Source: Phil1 sp964600045 (GTDB lineage Bacteria; Bacillota; Clostridia; Christensenellales; CAG-138). Taken from it: a stretch of 64,000 nucleotides of DNA. The position numbers were made by a program, and so were the translations under genes. The stretch is taken from the NCBI GenBank assembly GCA_964600045.1, contig CAZRHS010000002.1:5755-69754 (forward strand), given 5' to 3'. This document shows, piece after piece, positions 18,647 through 28,075 of this stretch. The first letter of the stretch is position 1; every line of letters begins with the position of its first letter. The notes under the pieces are model-generated. The model did no database searches, was not told the origin of the DNA, and was given only the letters and a program-made list of their open reading frames with translations.

Positions 18647-18970
18647 TCAGTGCACACCAGTCTCTTGCTTAGCGGCAAAAGGACGCTTAACAGGAGCAGA
18701 TACACTACTACGCTTGGGCATTTCCCTAAGATCAGATATACGCTGATCAAGAGCCTCATAGTCGCTGCGCAACTTAGTAAGCTCATCCGCCATGTTCAGC
18801 GCCGCAAGCAACACGCAATTGCCTGTGCTGAGCATAGGATACTTACGCTTTACGTCGTCAACCTTCGCGTTTACCATCTCTGCCAGAGAATCCATATACT
18901 GTTGGCTTTCGTCACCGGTAAGTTTAAATTCCATCCCGGCAATACGAACTATAGTACGATTATTATCCAT
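18647..18970 (-). CDS. zapA: Cell division protein ZapA
   Basis: Small FtsZ-ring associated protein (107 residues) that bundles FtsZ filaments. It has the family pattern: an N-terminal beta region (RTIVRIAGMEFKLTGDESQQYM), the segment LAEMVNAKVDD, and a helix with ALNMADELTKLRSDYEAL. The C-terminal 25 residues are basic and variable. It lies upstream of mutS2 as in many Bacillota, but here it has its own promoter and terminator. Confidence 0.88.
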   Translation of the reverse strand: MDNNRTIVRIAGMEFKLTGDESQQYMDSLAEMVNAKVDDVKRKYPMLSTGNCVLLAALNMADELTKLRSDYEALDQRISDLREMPKRSSVSAPVKRPFAAKQETGVH

Positions 18971-18990
18971 AGATACAACACCTCGATAAG

Positions 18991-19019
18991 ATTATACTAT
19001 GCGTTGTATCAAGATGCAA
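18991..19019 (-). promoter_or_regulatory. Promoter of zapA
   Basis: On the minus strand TTGCAT (19014-19019), 17-nt spacer, TATAAT (18991-18996). It lies 21 nt upstream of the zapA ATG. The spacer contains one arm of an inverted repeat described separately. Confidence 0.6.
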
Positions 19020-19020
19020 C
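19003..19020. promoter_or_regulatory. Inverted repeat GTTGTATC-AA-GATGCAAC over the zapA promoter
   Basis: Two 8-base half-sites separated by AA cover the -35 and part of the spacer of the zapA promoter. A third copy of the half-site (GATACAAC) lies at 18972-18979, next to the start codon. The arrangement resembles an operator; the regulator is unknown. Confidence 0.4.
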
Positions 19021-19055
19021 ACTTTTCATCTATATATTGTGTAAAATGGCCGAAT

Positions 19056-19769
19056 TTATTCTGTGTCTTTATTTATCTCAATATTTATCGCAACGCTCTT
19101 TTCGTCCTTTGAGCCGATTGTATAAATTCTAAAGTCTGTATTAAGCGAACTGAATGAATTAACCTTGCTGCTTTCTTCAGCCGAAACAGCAGCACTATGC
19201 AGCATATTAAGCGTTGTATCTATACCGTCTGATCCTCCGTTTAATGCCGTTAATAACGCGTTGAGCATTATACGCACTTCATTGCAGTGTCCTTCGTAAC
19301 TGCTGTATTCTTTATTGTAAATGTATTGCTGTATCGGGCTAAGCTCTCCGTCCGGTTTGTCAGGCTCACTTACAACGGAATACTGAACATCAATCGTGTT
19401 AAATACGCCATCGGTACTTTCAAAGTCAATTTGAATGCTGAATAAGTCACTTGAAATTGTATATTCTTCTTTGCCGGCATCCTCATAAATCATTTGCGAA
19501 GTACTATTCGGCCATTCGGCTAACATTGCGTCAATTATGTCCGCAGGCTCGGATAATGTATTATAAAACTCGTCAGTGTCACTGTTTTCGCCTATAACGG
19601 TATAATCATATTCAGCGCTGTCTTTTGACAATCCGATTGAAGCAAGCATTTCAGAACCTTTATCGGTCATCAAGAAAAGCATTATGCCAATAAGCAAAAT
19701 GATAGCGGTAAGGAGAGTATTTGCCAGCTTTTCTTTATTGGCGCTGCTTTTCGGATCCTTCTTATCCAT
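19056..19769 (-). CDS. Small membrane-anchored protein of unknown function
   Basis: A 237-residue protein. A charged cytoplasmic tail (MDKKDPKSSANKEK) precedes one membrane segment at about residues 16-36 (ANTLLTAIILLIGIMLFLM). The remaining 200 residues are outside, rich in Ser, Asp and Glu, with no cysteines or repeats and no motif I recognise. I use the ATG at 19767-19769; a TTG one codon earlier is possible. The start overlaps the end of the pseudouridine synthase gene by 8 nt, so it is the last gene of the long housekeeping series. Confidence 0.65.
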   Translation of the reverse strand: MDKKDPKSSANKEKLANTLLTAIILLIGIMLFLMTDKGSEMLASIGLSKDSAEYDYTVIGENSDTDEFYNTLSEPADIIDAMLAEWPNSTSQMIYEDAGKEEYTISSDLFSIQIDFESTDGVFNTIDVQYSVVSEPDKPDGELSPIQQYIYNKEYSSYEGHCNEVRIMLNALLTALNGGSDGIDTTLNMLHSAAVSAEESSKVNSFSSLNTDFRIYTIGSKDEKSVAINIEINKDTE

Positions 19770-20754
19770 CAAATTCAGCCTCGTCTATCAATTTATCCAA
19801 ATCAACGCTTGTATCATGCCCGGCTTTTTTTAATGCTTGTATGAACCATTCGGGTATTGGCGCACGGAATGTCATTAACTCGTTTGTTGACGGATGCGTT
19901 AGCGTAAGCCTGGCGGCATGCAGTGCCTGTCCATCAAGGCCCAGGCTGTTTTTTTCGGAACCATATACACTGTCCCCCGCTACAGGATGCTTAATATGCG
20001 CCATATGAACTCTTATTTGATGGGTTCGCCCGGTTTCAAGCTTAGCCGCTATAAGCGTATAATTTCCCAGCCTTTCAAGCACGTTAAAATGAGTTATCGC
20101 ACCGCGTCCGTCCGATCTTACGGCCATTTTTTTCCTGTCCGTCTTGTGCCGTCCAATCGGTGCGTTAACGGTTCCGATATCTTCTTTTATGTTGCCTGCA
20201 ACCAATGCCAAATATACTCGTCCCGCCTCATGAGTTTTCATTTGAGCGGCAAGGTTTCTGTGCGCATTATCATTTTTTGCTATTACTATCAACCCGGAAG
20301 TCAGCTTATCAATTCTATGTACAATACCCGGACGCAGCTCTCCGCCTATGCCGGACAAATCCTTTATGTGATACATAATCGCGTTTACCAATGTACCTGA
20401 TTCATTTCCGGGCGCCGGATGCACAACCATGCCTTTGGGTTTATCTATAACCGCGATATCACTATCTTCATACACTATAGACAGGGGAATATCTTCGGCC
20501 TTAAGCTCAGTGACGGCAGGTAAAGAGATAAAAAGCTCTACCTCATCCTCAGCTTTAAGCTTATACCCCGCCTTTGTCTCCTCTTTGCCGTTTACGCAGG
20601 CGTTTCCGTCTTCTATAAGTTGCTTAACGTATGAGCGGGTTTCTCCGCAGATAGATGCAAGAAAAACATCAAGCCTTTCTCCGCCTGAAGCCACAGCCTT
20701 TATCGTTCGACCATACTCACTGTATTCTATTGTGGGCGAGTTCGGCTGTTCCAT
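19762..20754 (-). CDS. RluA/RluD-family 23S rRNA pseudouridine synthase
   Basis: Converts uridines to pseudouridine in large-subunit rRNA. An N-terminal S4 RNA-binding domain (about 20-75) is followed by the catalytic domain, which carries the conserved motif RPGIVHRIDKLTSGLIVIAK with the catalytic Asp in HRID. Further motifs are KPKGMVVHPAPG and TGRTHQIRVHMAHI. The length of 330 residues is close to RluD. It lies eight nt after lspA, the same order as lspA-rluD in many Bacillota. I cannot assign the exact uridines. Confidence 0.92.
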   Translation of the reverse strand: MEQPNSPTIEYSEYGRTIKAVASGGERLDVFLASICGETRSYVKQLIEDGNACVNGKEETKAGYKLKAEDEVELFISLPAVTELKAEDIPLSIVYEDSDIAVIDKPKGMVVHPAPGNESGTLVNAIMYHIKDLSGIGGELRPGIVHRIDKLTSGLIVIAKNDNAHRNLAAQMKTHEAGRVYLALVAGNIKEDIGTVNAPIGRHKTDRKKMAVRSDGRGAITHFNVLERLGNYTLIAAKLETGRTHQIRVHMAHIKHPVAGDSVYGSEKNSLGLDGQALHAARLTLTHPSTNELMTFRAPIPEWFIQALKKAGHDTSVDLDKLIDEAEFDG

Positions 20755-20762
20755 CTGCCTTT

Positions 20763-21266
20763 TTATTTCTCCTCGTCAATATCATTCTCAATATGCTTTT
20801 TGCCGTAATTATCGAAGTATGTTTTCCCCTTAAAAAACAACACATCTATTATCAGTATTGCGGCACCTACACAAATTGCGCTGTCTGCTATATTGAATAC
20901 CGGAAAATTGATTAGTTCAAAGTAAATCATATCCCGCACATAGCCAAGAATCACTCTGTCTATAAAGTTGCCAAGCGCTCCGGCAAATATAAGTGCAAGA
21001 GAAATTCTCATCAGGGTATGCATTTTAGAGTATTCTCTGATCATGAAATACGCAAGCGCACCGCAAGCCAAAATGGTTGCAATTATAAAGAAAGCCTGTG
21101 CATTTTGGAGTATGCCGAATGCGGCTCCGCGATTTTCAACATAAGTAATGGACAGTACGCCCTTTATAATATCTATACCCTCACCAAGGCCGAGAGACCC
21201 CGCGCAGATTATCTTGGTAATTTGATCCAATGCAACAACGGCAAGTATTACAATTATGCTCAGCAT
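20763..21266 (-). CDS. lspA: Lipoprotein signal peptidase (signal peptidase II)
   Basis: Aspartic membrane protease that cleaves the signal peptides of lipoproteins. Four hydrophobic segments are visible. The conserved motifs are DQITK near the start, VENRGAAFGI, GNFIDRVILGYV and FNIADSAI, the last two holding the catalytic Asp pair. I start at the ATG at 21264-21266 (MLSIIVILAVVALDQ), which has GGGGGA upstream and gives 167 residues, the family length. An ATG-like start 24 codons earlier would give an atypical N-terminus and overlap the previous gene. Its substrates would include the lipoproteins at 5248 and 21320. Confidence 0.94.
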   Translation of the reverse strand: MLSIIVILAVVALDQITKIICAGSLGLGEGIDIIKGVLSITYVENRGAAFGILQNAQAFFIIATILACGALAYFMIREYSKMHTLMRISLALIFAGALGNFIDRVILGYVRDMIYFELINFPVFNIADSAICVGAAILIIDVLFFKGKTYFDNYGKKHIENDIDEEK

Positions 21267-21319
21267 AAATATTCCCCCATATTTTCTGGATGCTATTTTA
21301 TCATGCATCGCTATATCAA

Positions 21320-22957
21320 TCAACTTTCGATATACCAATTTGAAATGTTGCTCAACAAATCGGGTTCTCGTTCACTGCCAAGTCCTTTAACCGACGCATG
21401 ATAAAGAATGCTTGAAAGCCTGAAATACAGCGTTATGAACGGAACATTCTCAACAAAGCTTGTTTGCAGCGCATCTGCGGCGCTGCGGCAAGAGGATTCG
21501 TCACGAGCCGTATTGAGGGCTCTTGCCAATGCGGATAGCTCATCATTTCTGTACCCACCATAATTATAGGCACCGTTAGAATCTATATACGGCAATATAT
21601 CGCAATCTCTTGACAGATTGAATCCCACAAGAGCGATGTCAAATTCTTTGTTCTCAAGCTTTTGAATATATTCGCTGTTATCATCTCCGAGAGTATACCC
21701 TGCCGTTACAATTTCAACATGTATACCTATCTCCTCAAGCTGATCGGCAATAACTCCCGCTGCGGTTTCTCGGGCCGAATCGGTAGTCTTGTTTACCAAC
21801 AGCTTTAACGTAAGCTCATCGTAATAGTGGCCGTCCTTTTCAATGTAACCATCGTTATCGGAGTCTTTCCAGCCTGCCTGCTCAAGCAAGCTCAAAGCAA
21901 GCTCGGTATTATAGTCATAAACCTTCGACTTGCTGTTATAAAGCCAACTATCCGGCGCAATCGGAACATCACACGCTCTTGCGCGGTTCATGTAAACGTT
22001 TGTGATTATTGTGCTTCGATTTATGGCGTATGCTATAGCCTGCCGAACGAGCACATCATTAAGATTCTCATTACTGTAGTTAAAAAGCATAACTTCGGCA
22101 GTCTGCGTCATAACATCCATTACGTTTGTTACGCCGTCCTCGCGATAACGTCCTACGGAAAGCGAAGATGTAAACACCATGTCCAACTGTCCGGCGACAT
22201 ATGAGGCGATAGAAACCTCGTTACTACTCCTTTGGTAAAACTCTATTTTCTCTATATAGGGTTCTTCCTTCCACCAGCTTTGGTTTATCTCAAGCACGGC
22301 TTTCTCGTCCGTTACAGACGAAATATAATACGGACCGGTCCCGGCGCCGTATTGTGAAGTGGATGTTGTTGGTGATTCAACAATAGGAAAATTCAAAGCA
22401 TACAAAGAAGACAGGCCCTGTTGCTTCATGGTTACAATAACGCTTCCGTTCTCCCCTGCCGAAATATTGTCTATCCTGTCCGCAACGTAGGAATAGTATC
22501 CTCCGTTTTGCTTAATGCGGTCAAACGAGTATATAACATCTTCAGCGGTTACCCTTGCGCCGGTATCCTGCCAACGAGCAGAGGAACGCAAATTCATCGT
22601 CCAAACGAGGCCCGTATCGTCACTGCTCCAGTTTTCAGCAAGTTTTGGCGATACAACCCCGGTTTGATCAATAACAATTAAGCTTTCATATATCAAAGAA
22701 AAGAAACCAAGCATTTCTTTGGTATTTACCGAAAGAGGATCGGAAGTATCTGCATTTTCAGGCATTGCCAACCTAAGCGTGCCTCCGTATATCGGTTCCG
22801 GGGAAGGTGTTGGTGCAAGCAAAGCTGCTGATTCTTCAGGGACTTCTTCTTCCGTATCGGTTTGCTGCGTTGCCGCACAGCCGCAGAAAATTGCCATCAA
22901 AGCGGCCAGGAACAGAGCAAGAAGTCTTTTTATTTTAACTGCAAAGTTCTTTTTCAT
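21320..22957 (-). CDS. Peptide/oligopeptide ABC transporter substrate-binding lipoprotein
   Basis: Family 5 extracellular solute-binding protein (DppA/OppA type), 545 residues. A signal peptide ends near Cys27 (AIFCGC), followed by an acidic, Pro-rich linker. The mature part begins YGGTLRLAMPENADTSDPLSV and contains the family stretches LAENWSSDDTGLVWTMNLR and RVTAEDVIYSFDRI. No permease or ATPase gene is nearby, so it is an orphan binding protein or works with a system elsewhere. Its start overlaps the end of the transglycosylase gene by 23 nt. The ligand cannot be read from the sequence. Confidence 0.88.
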   Translation of the reverse strand: MKKNFAVKIKRLLALFLAALMAIFCGCAATQQTDTEEEVPEESAALLAPTPSPEPIYGGTLRLAMPENADTSDPLSVNTKEMLGFFSLIYESLIVIDQTGVVSPKLAENWSSDDTGLVWTMNLRSSARWQDTGARVTAEDVIYSFDRIKQNGGYYSYVADRIDNISAGENGSVIVTMKQQGLSSLYALNFPIVESPTTSTSQYGAGTGPYYISSVTDEKAVLEINQSWWKEEPYIEKIEFYQRSSNEVSIASYVAGQLDMVFTSSLSVGRYREDGVTNVMDVMTQTAEVMLFNYSNENLNDVLVRQAIAYAINRSTIITNVYMNRARACDVPIAPDSWLYNSKSKVYDYNTELALSLLEQAGWKDSDNDGYIEKDGHYYDELTLKLLVNKTTDSARETAAGVIADQLEEIGIHVEIVTAGYTLGDDNSEYIQKLENKEFDIALVGFNLSRDCDILPYIDSNGAYNYGGYRNDELSALARALNTARDESSCRSAADALQTSFVENVPFITLYFRLSSILYHASVKGLGSEREPDLLSNISNWYIES

Positions 22958-23549
22958 ATAATTTGCTGTATTTCTCCTTTGCGGACTGCACTCTTACGGC
23001 GTAATCCGCTGTTTCGGTGTATGGAACATTCTCAAGGCCATTTATGCCGGCATATTGCGGATCTTTAAGCCATTTATCCACGTTGCCGGGGCCAGCGTTA
23101 TAGGCATATAATGCCGTGCGTTCATTGCCGCCGTATTTATCAAGTAAATACCTGATATACCAACAGCCAAGCCTGATATTAAAAAGGGGCTCTTTAAGCT
23201 TTTCTTCGCTGTAATCCGACACATTGAGTTTGGCGGCTATCCACTCTCCGGTCGCCGGCATTATCTGCATCAGGCCTACCGCTCCTTTAGGTGATATGAC
23301 CTGAGCTCTATTTGAACTCTCGGTTTGTATAACCGCCGCTACAAGGCACGGATCAAGCGAGAATTCTTCGGCGCACGCAAGTATCTCATCCGGATAAAGA
23401 AGCCTATATGTACGGCGATCGAGAATATTTTTAGCTGTAATTGCGCAAAAAGCAATCATAAGTGCTGCAACGGCACAAATAAGAGCATAAATCATGCGTT
23501 TATGCTTTATCGATGCGTTTTTGCATTTTGTACGCTTACAGGAAGACAT
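22935..23549 (-). CDS. Membrane-anchored lytic transglycosylase (SLT domain)
   Basis: Cleaves peptidoglycan glycan strands to anhydro-muropeptides. A basic N-terminus and one membrane anchor (about 19-38) precede a goose-lysozyme-like SLT domain with the catalytic Glu77 (AAVIQTESS), the motif GAVGLMQIMPATGEW, and the C-terminal AYNAGPGNVDKWL. The length of 204 residues is usual for this Clostridia family. The order polA-coaE-slt is conserved in the group. GAGGTAG precedes the ATG. Confidence 0.92.
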   Translation of the reverse strand: MSSCKRTKCKNASIKHKRMIYALICAVAALMIAFCAITAKNILDRRTYRLLYPDEILACAEEFSLDPCLVAAVIQTESSNRAQVISPKGAVGLMQIMPATGEWIAAKLNVSDYSEEKLKEPLFNIRLGCWYIRYLLDKYGGNERTALYAYNAGPGNVDKWLKDPQYAGINGLENVPYTETADYAVRVQSAKEKYSKLYEKELCS

Positions 23550-23566
23550 AAAGCTACCTCAACTAT

Positions 23567-24166
23567 TTATTGTGCGCATCGCTTATAAAGCTCATCGACC
23601 TGTGCGTAAAGCTTTTCAAGTGTTGAACCGTTGTCAATCACATCGTTGCTGTACTTCAGCTTTTCATCTTCGCTCATTTGAGCGCGGATACGCATTTCTG
23701 CCTGTTCAGCGGTGCAATTATCCCGCCGTATTATGCGCTCGATTCGCACATTTTCCGGCGCCGTAACAAGCCATACACTGTCAACAAATTCATTCCACCC
23801 TACCTCTATCAGCAGCGGTACATCCCAAACAATAACACGGTTTGGGTTCTTTTTTTTCTCTTCCGCTGTTTTATCTTTCAGCGTATTCAATACTGCCGGA
23901 TGTATTATAGAATTAAGCAAAAGCCGCTTTTCTTCATCGGCAAAAACCAATTTGGCCATAGCTTTTCTGTTAAGCGTACCATCCGGGTTTATTACACTGC
24001 CGCCAAATAAAGCGATAATTTGCTCTAATCCCTCTGTTCCCGGTTCGACTACCTGCCGAGAAATAATGTCCGCATCAAGCACAAGCGCACCCAAACTTTT
24101 CAGGTGCTCTGATACGGTAGATTTGCCGGAACCTATTGTTCCCGTAAGACCTATTATCATAAGCAA
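23567..24166 (-). CDS. coaE: Dephospho-CoA kinase
   Basis: Last enzyme of coenzyme A synthesis, phosphorylating the 3' hydroxyl of dephospho-CoA. P-loop GLTGTIGSGKSTV at the N-terminus; DADIISRQVVEPG and VWDVPLLIE are typical of the CoA-binding and lid regions. At about 199 residues it is full length. The start is ambiguous: a TTG at 24164-24166 with GGGG six nt upstream, or the ATG two codons later (MIIGLTG). It lies 11 nt after polA. Confidence 0.94.
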   Translation of the reverse strand: MLMIIGLTGTIGSGKSTVSEHLKSLGALVLDADIISRQVVEPGTEGLEQIIALFGGSVINPDGTLNRKAMAKLVFADEEKRLLLNSIIHPAVLNTLKDKTAEEKKKNPNRVIVWDVPLLIEVGWNEFVDSVWLVTAPENVRIERIIRRDNCTAEQAEMRIRAQMSEDEKLKYSNDVIDNGSTLEKLYAQVDELYKRCAQ

Positions 24167-24177
24167 TCGCTACCCCT

Positions 24178-26742
24178 TTATTTTGTATCGAACCAGCTAT
24201 GTCCCGTATGTACATCAGCCAACAGAGGCACTTTCAGCTTTATAACATTTTCCATGCAGTCCTTAAGTATTTCAGCTGCCAAATCAGCTTCTTCCGCAAC
24301 AGCATCTATTATCAGCTCATCGTGTACCTGCAAATTGAGTACGGATTTTAGGCCGCGTTCCTTAAGCTCATTGCTCACGCGCACCATGGCCAGCTTTATT
24401 ATATCTGCGGCGGTGCCTTGTATGGGCATATTCATAGCCACACGCTCACCAAATGAGCGCGTATTATAGTTGGAGGATTTAAGCTCCGGCATTTCTCGCC
24501 TTCTTCCGAAAAGCGTAACCGCGAATCCTTGCTGCTTAGCTTTTTCAACACATTCGTTTAAGTATGTATGCACGCGAGGGTAACGTGCAAAATAAAGCTC
24601 TATATACCTTGCCGCCTCTTTTCGCGATATGCCCAATTGCTTCGCGAGACCAAAGTCACTTATCCCATACACAATGCCGAAATTCACGGCTTTCGCCGCG
24701 CTGCGCATCTCACCGGTTACATTTTCAAACGGGACTCCAAAAACCTCACTCGCTGTTTTACGATGAATGTCTGCCCCTTCTATAAACGCGCGGCACATTC
24801 CTTCATCCTCGCTCATTGCCGCAAGCAGTCTAAGCTCAATTTGAGAATAGTCGGCGTCCACCAATACCCTGCCTTCGCTTGCCACAAACGCCTTACGAAT
24901 CTCTCTTCCGAGGCTCGTACGCACAGGGATATTCTGAAGATTAGGCTCAGTGCTGGATATTCTGCCGGTAGCCGTAACGTTTTGGTTAAACCGAGTATGA
25001 ACTCGTCCTTGCTTATCTATAAGCGGCAGCATACCGTCTATAAAAGTTGAGCAAAGTTTTGTGAGGGTTTTATATTCGAGTATTTTCCCAACTATGGGAT
25101 GCTGATCTATAAGGCCCTCAAGTACTTCCGAATCGGTTGAATACCCGCGTTTTGTCTTCTTTGCCGGGGGTAACCCCAGCTTTTCAAAAAGAATCGTTCC
25201 CAGCTGCTTTGGTGACAGTATATTGAACTTTTCTCCGGCGCAGTCGTATATATCTTTTTCAAGCTGCGAAGCGCGGGCGTTAAGCTCTTCACTCATTGAA
25301 ATAAGCGTGTTTCTGTCAACTGAGAAACCGGTACATTCCATATCGTAAAGTACATTTACAAGTGGCAGCTCGATTTCATCGAACAACTTCTGCAGATTAT
25401 TTGCTTTAAGCTCCGCTGTCAATTCACCCTTTAATTGCATGAGTGCCGCTGAACCGCATTCGGAAGAATTCAGTCGTTCGGCCGAAAGTGTTTTTAGGTT
25501 CGTTGCCGGGTGTATTGCATGCAGCAGATAGTCGGCTATCATAGCATCAAAGCATACATTGGATATACTAATTCCAAAGTTTGATGCGATATGCTTCATT
25601 GATTTGCTGTCAAAGAATACTTTGGCAACAGCGCTGTCTTCCAATATAGGTTTAAGTGCCGCGTAGACATCATTTTCACTAAGGCCCATATCCAGCAAAG
25701 TTTGCCCGAGAACTATGTCGTATTGCGTTTCACTGTCTGTGCTGACGCTGAACACTCCGTCAAGGTGGAATGCCGCCATGCTTGCCTTGGCCAGATTATG
25801 GCAAAGTTCTTCAAGTGAAGCAATGTTATCAACTACTATATGCTTTGTCTTAAACGATGAAACTTGACTTTCATTTGAAGTCGTCTTATTCTGTGGTATT
25901 CGCTCTATAAGATTTCTGAGTTCAAGCTCTCGCATCATTGATATGCCGCCGCAAAGCTTGCCTTGATCAAACTTTGTATCATTAAGCGTTATATCAACCG
26001 GTGCTTCGGTATTTATAGTGCCAAGATAATAGCTCATCCTCGCGCTGTCGGCGCCGTTTATCAGCTTTTGATTTAGCGCCCCTTTTTCATCGCTGGCATG
26101 GGAAAGCGTATTTTCCATTGTGCCGTACTTTGAAAGCAGTTTAAGCGCGGTTTTTTCGCCTATTCCCGGTATACCCGGGATATTATCGGAACTGTCGCCC
26201 ATAAGAGCCTTTAGGTCTATCATGCGTTTCGGCTCAAGACCGTACTGCTCCATTAAAGTCGCTTCATCATATTCAACCGTTTCAGTTATGCCTTTTTTAG
26301 TCATGAGTACATGCGTATGCTCATTTACAAGCTGAAAAGCATCCCTATCCCCGGTAACAAGCAATGCATCCACGCCGTTTTCGTTGGCAATGCGCGCGAA
26401 TGTGCCAAGTATATCGTCTGCTTCATAGCTTTGGCATTGGCATATAGCAACGCCCATCTGGGGCAGCAATTCACGAATAAGCGAAAGCTGCGTTCTCAAT
26501 TCATCGGGAGTTGCTTTTCTTCCGGCCTTGTATTCACTGTACTTTTCATGCCTAAACGTGGGCCCATGCATATCAAATGCTACGAGCATATATTCAGGCT
26601 CCTGCTTAGCTAATTTAAGCAGCATGCTTATGAATCCATATATGGCGCCGGTAGGAGTACCGGCCCTGTTGGTCATATCAGGCAGGGCGTAATAAGCCCT
26701 GTGCATAAGGCTGTTACCGTCTATCGCTATAAGCTTAGGCAT
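24178..26742 (-). CDS. polA: DNA polymerase I
   Basis: Repair and Okazaki-fragment polymerase of 854 residues. The N-terminal 5' nuclease domain (about 1-265) is complete, with IDGNSLMHRAYYALPD, VTGDRDAFQLV and GIPGIGEKTALKLL. The middle 3'-5' exonuclease-like domain lacks the DxE motif (AAFHLDGV at that place), so proofreading is probably absent. The polymerase domain has motif A DADYSQIELRLLA, the O helix RSAAKAVNFGIVYG and motif C LQVHDELIID. The ATG uses GAGGTGA that lies inside the end of the upstream phosphorylase gene. Confidence 0.96.
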   Translation of the reverse strand: MPKLIAIDGNSLMHRAYYALPDMTNRAGTPTGAIYGFISMLLKLAKQEPEYMLVAFDMHGPTFRHEKYSEYKAGRKATPDELRTQLSLIRELLPQMGVAICQCQSYEADDILGTFARIANENGVDALLVTGDRDAFQLVNEHTHVLMTKKGITETVEYDEATLMEQYGLEPKRMIDLKALMGDSSDNIPGIPGIGEKTALKLLSKYGTMENTLSHASDEKGALNQKLINGADSARMSYYLGTINTEAPVDITLNDTKFDQGKLCGGISMMRELELRNLIERIPQNKTTSNESQVSSFKTKHIVVDNIASLEELCHNLAKASMAAFHLDGVFSVSTDSETQYDIVLGQTLLDMGLSENDVYAALKPILEDSAVAKVFFDSKSMKHIASNFGISISNVCFDAMIADYLLHAIHPATNLKTLSAERLNSSECGSAALMQLKGELTAELKANNLQKLFDEIELPLVNVLYDMECTGFSVDRNTLISMSEELNARASQLEKDIYDCAGEKFNILSPKQLGTILFEKLGLPPAKKTKRGYSTDSEVLEGLIDQHPIVGKILEYKTLTKLCSTFIDGMLPLIDKQGRVHTRFNQNVTATGRISSTEPNLQNIPVRTSLGREIRKAFVASEGRVLVDADYSQIELRLLAAMSEDEGMCRAFIEGADIHRKTASEVFGVPFENVTGEMRSAAKAVNFGIVYGISDFGLAKQLGISRKEAARYIELYFARYPRVHTYLNECVEKAKQQGFAVTLFGRRREMPELKSSNYNTRSFGERVAMNMPIQGTAADIIKLAMVRVSNELKERGLKSVLNLQVHDELIIDAVAEEADLAAEILKDCMENVIKLKVPLLADVHTGHSWFDTK

Positions 26743-26745
26743 TAA

Positions 26746-28059
26746 TCAATTCACCTCTTTATAAATCAAAGGAACCTTTTCCGGTTCGTCATCGCTTATT
26801 TTAATCGCATCAAGAAGAGTTCTTTTTGCTTCATCAAGCCTTGAATCATCATTTACATACATTGTTGCCAAGCTATCGGCAGTTGTTATTTTTGATCCTA
26901 GGCTTATATGCATAACTAAACCGGCTGAATAGTCTATGCTGTCCCCTCTTCTGGCACGACCCGCGCCAAGCAGCTGCGCCGCTATGCCGATTCTGTCGGT
27001 TTGCATACGGCTTATATAACCGCTCTTTACGGGATAGATATCAATTTTTCTTGAAACATGGTCAACCATCTTGCGAGGATTTACTATAAATTCATCCTCT
27101 CCACCCAAAGCACTGAGCATAAGCTGCAGTTTTTTCAAGCCTTCACCGGACTTGAGTGCAAGCATTAGCTTTGCTTGCGCCTCACTTGAATTATTTGCAA
27201 GACCGGAAAGTGTAAGTGCTCTATTGGCAATGGCCAAGCTTAAAGTAAGCAGCCGGTTCCCCGCGCAAAGCCTATTTGACAAAGCATCGTAAACCTCTAT
27301 TATTTCAAGCGCATTGCCGATAGCAGATCCCAAGGGTTGATTCATATCCGTTATTATGGCAGATGTGCGCCGACCCGCGCGTTTGCCTATATCGACCATA
27401 GTACTGGCAAGCTTTTCGGCATCCTCTATATCATGCATAAAAGCACCGCTGCCTGTTTTTACATCCAGTATAATGGCATCGGATCCCATCGCAAGCTTTT
27501 TGCTCATTATGCTGGAAGCAATAAGCGGAATGCTTTCCACCGTGCCTGTTACATCCCTAAGAGCATACATCAATTTATCTGCGGGAACAAAACTATCTGT
27601 TTGTCCGGCGATGCATAAACCGGTATCCGAAGCGATTTTTTTGAAACGCTTCATATCCAATGTTGTGCTTAAAGATGGTATAGATTCAAGCTTGTCAAGA
27701 GTGCCGCCGGTATGTCCCAGTCCACGCCCGCTGAGCATAATCGCATTGCCGCCGCAGGCAGCAACAAGCGGCGCCGCAATTAACGAAGCGGAATCCGCAA
27801 CACCGCCGGTGGAATGTTTATCTATCTTAATGCCTTTAATGTCACTTAAATCCAGGCTATCTCCTGAGTTTTTCATTGCCATGGTCAAATCGGCAATCTG
27901 TTCTGCTGCCATCCCCTTCAGACATACAGCCATCATCCATGCCGACATTTGATAATCCGGAATTTCTCCGTTTGTGAATCCGTTTACCAGGAACGATATT
28001 TCATCCTTGCTAAGCGGTTCGCCGCGGCGGGTCTTCATTATCAAATCAACCGTCCTCAT
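26746..28059 (-). CDS. pdp: Pyrimidine-nucleoside (thymidine) phosphorylase
   Basis: Cleaves thymidine, deoxyuridine or uridine with phosphate to the base and (deoxy)ribose-1-phosphate. The family signature is present (KIDKHSTGGVADSASL and the GRGLGHTGGTLDKLESI stretch). The N-terminus MRTVDLIMKTRRGEPLSKDE is typical. The length of 437 residues matches bacterial Pdp. It sits between era and polA and joins with cdd two genes upstream in pyrimidine salvage. Whether it prefers thymidine (DeoA) or several pyrimidine nucleosides (Pdp) is not decided here. Confidence 0.93.
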   Translation of the reverse strand: MRTVDLIMKTRRGEPLSKDEISFLVNGFTNGEIPDYQMSAWMMAVCLKGMAAEQIADLTMAMKNSGDSLDLSDIKGIKIDKHSTGGVADSASLIAAPLVAACGGNAIMLSGRGLGHTGGTLDKLESIPSLSTTLDMKRFKKIASDTGLCIAGQTDSFVPADKLMYALRDVTGTVESIPLIASSIMSKKLAMGSDAIILDVKTGSGAFMHDIEDAEKLASTMVDIGKRAGRRTSAIITDMNQPLGSAIGNALEIIEVYDALSNRLCAGNRLLTLSLAIANRALTLSGLANNSSEAQAKLMLALKSGEGLKKLQLMLSALGGEDEFIVNPRKMVDHVSRKIDIYPVKSGYISRMQTDRIGIAAQLLGAGRARRGDSIDYSAGLVMHISLGSKITTADSLATMYVNDDSRLDEAKRTLLDAIKISDDEPEKVPLIYKEVN

Positions 28060-28075
28060 GGCAACGATTCCTTTC

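Noticed and set aside
18524..19132. A 202-codon plus-strand open frame opposite zapA
   Set aside because: It runs across the zapA coding region, its terminator and its promoter on the other strand; the product has no recognisable features.
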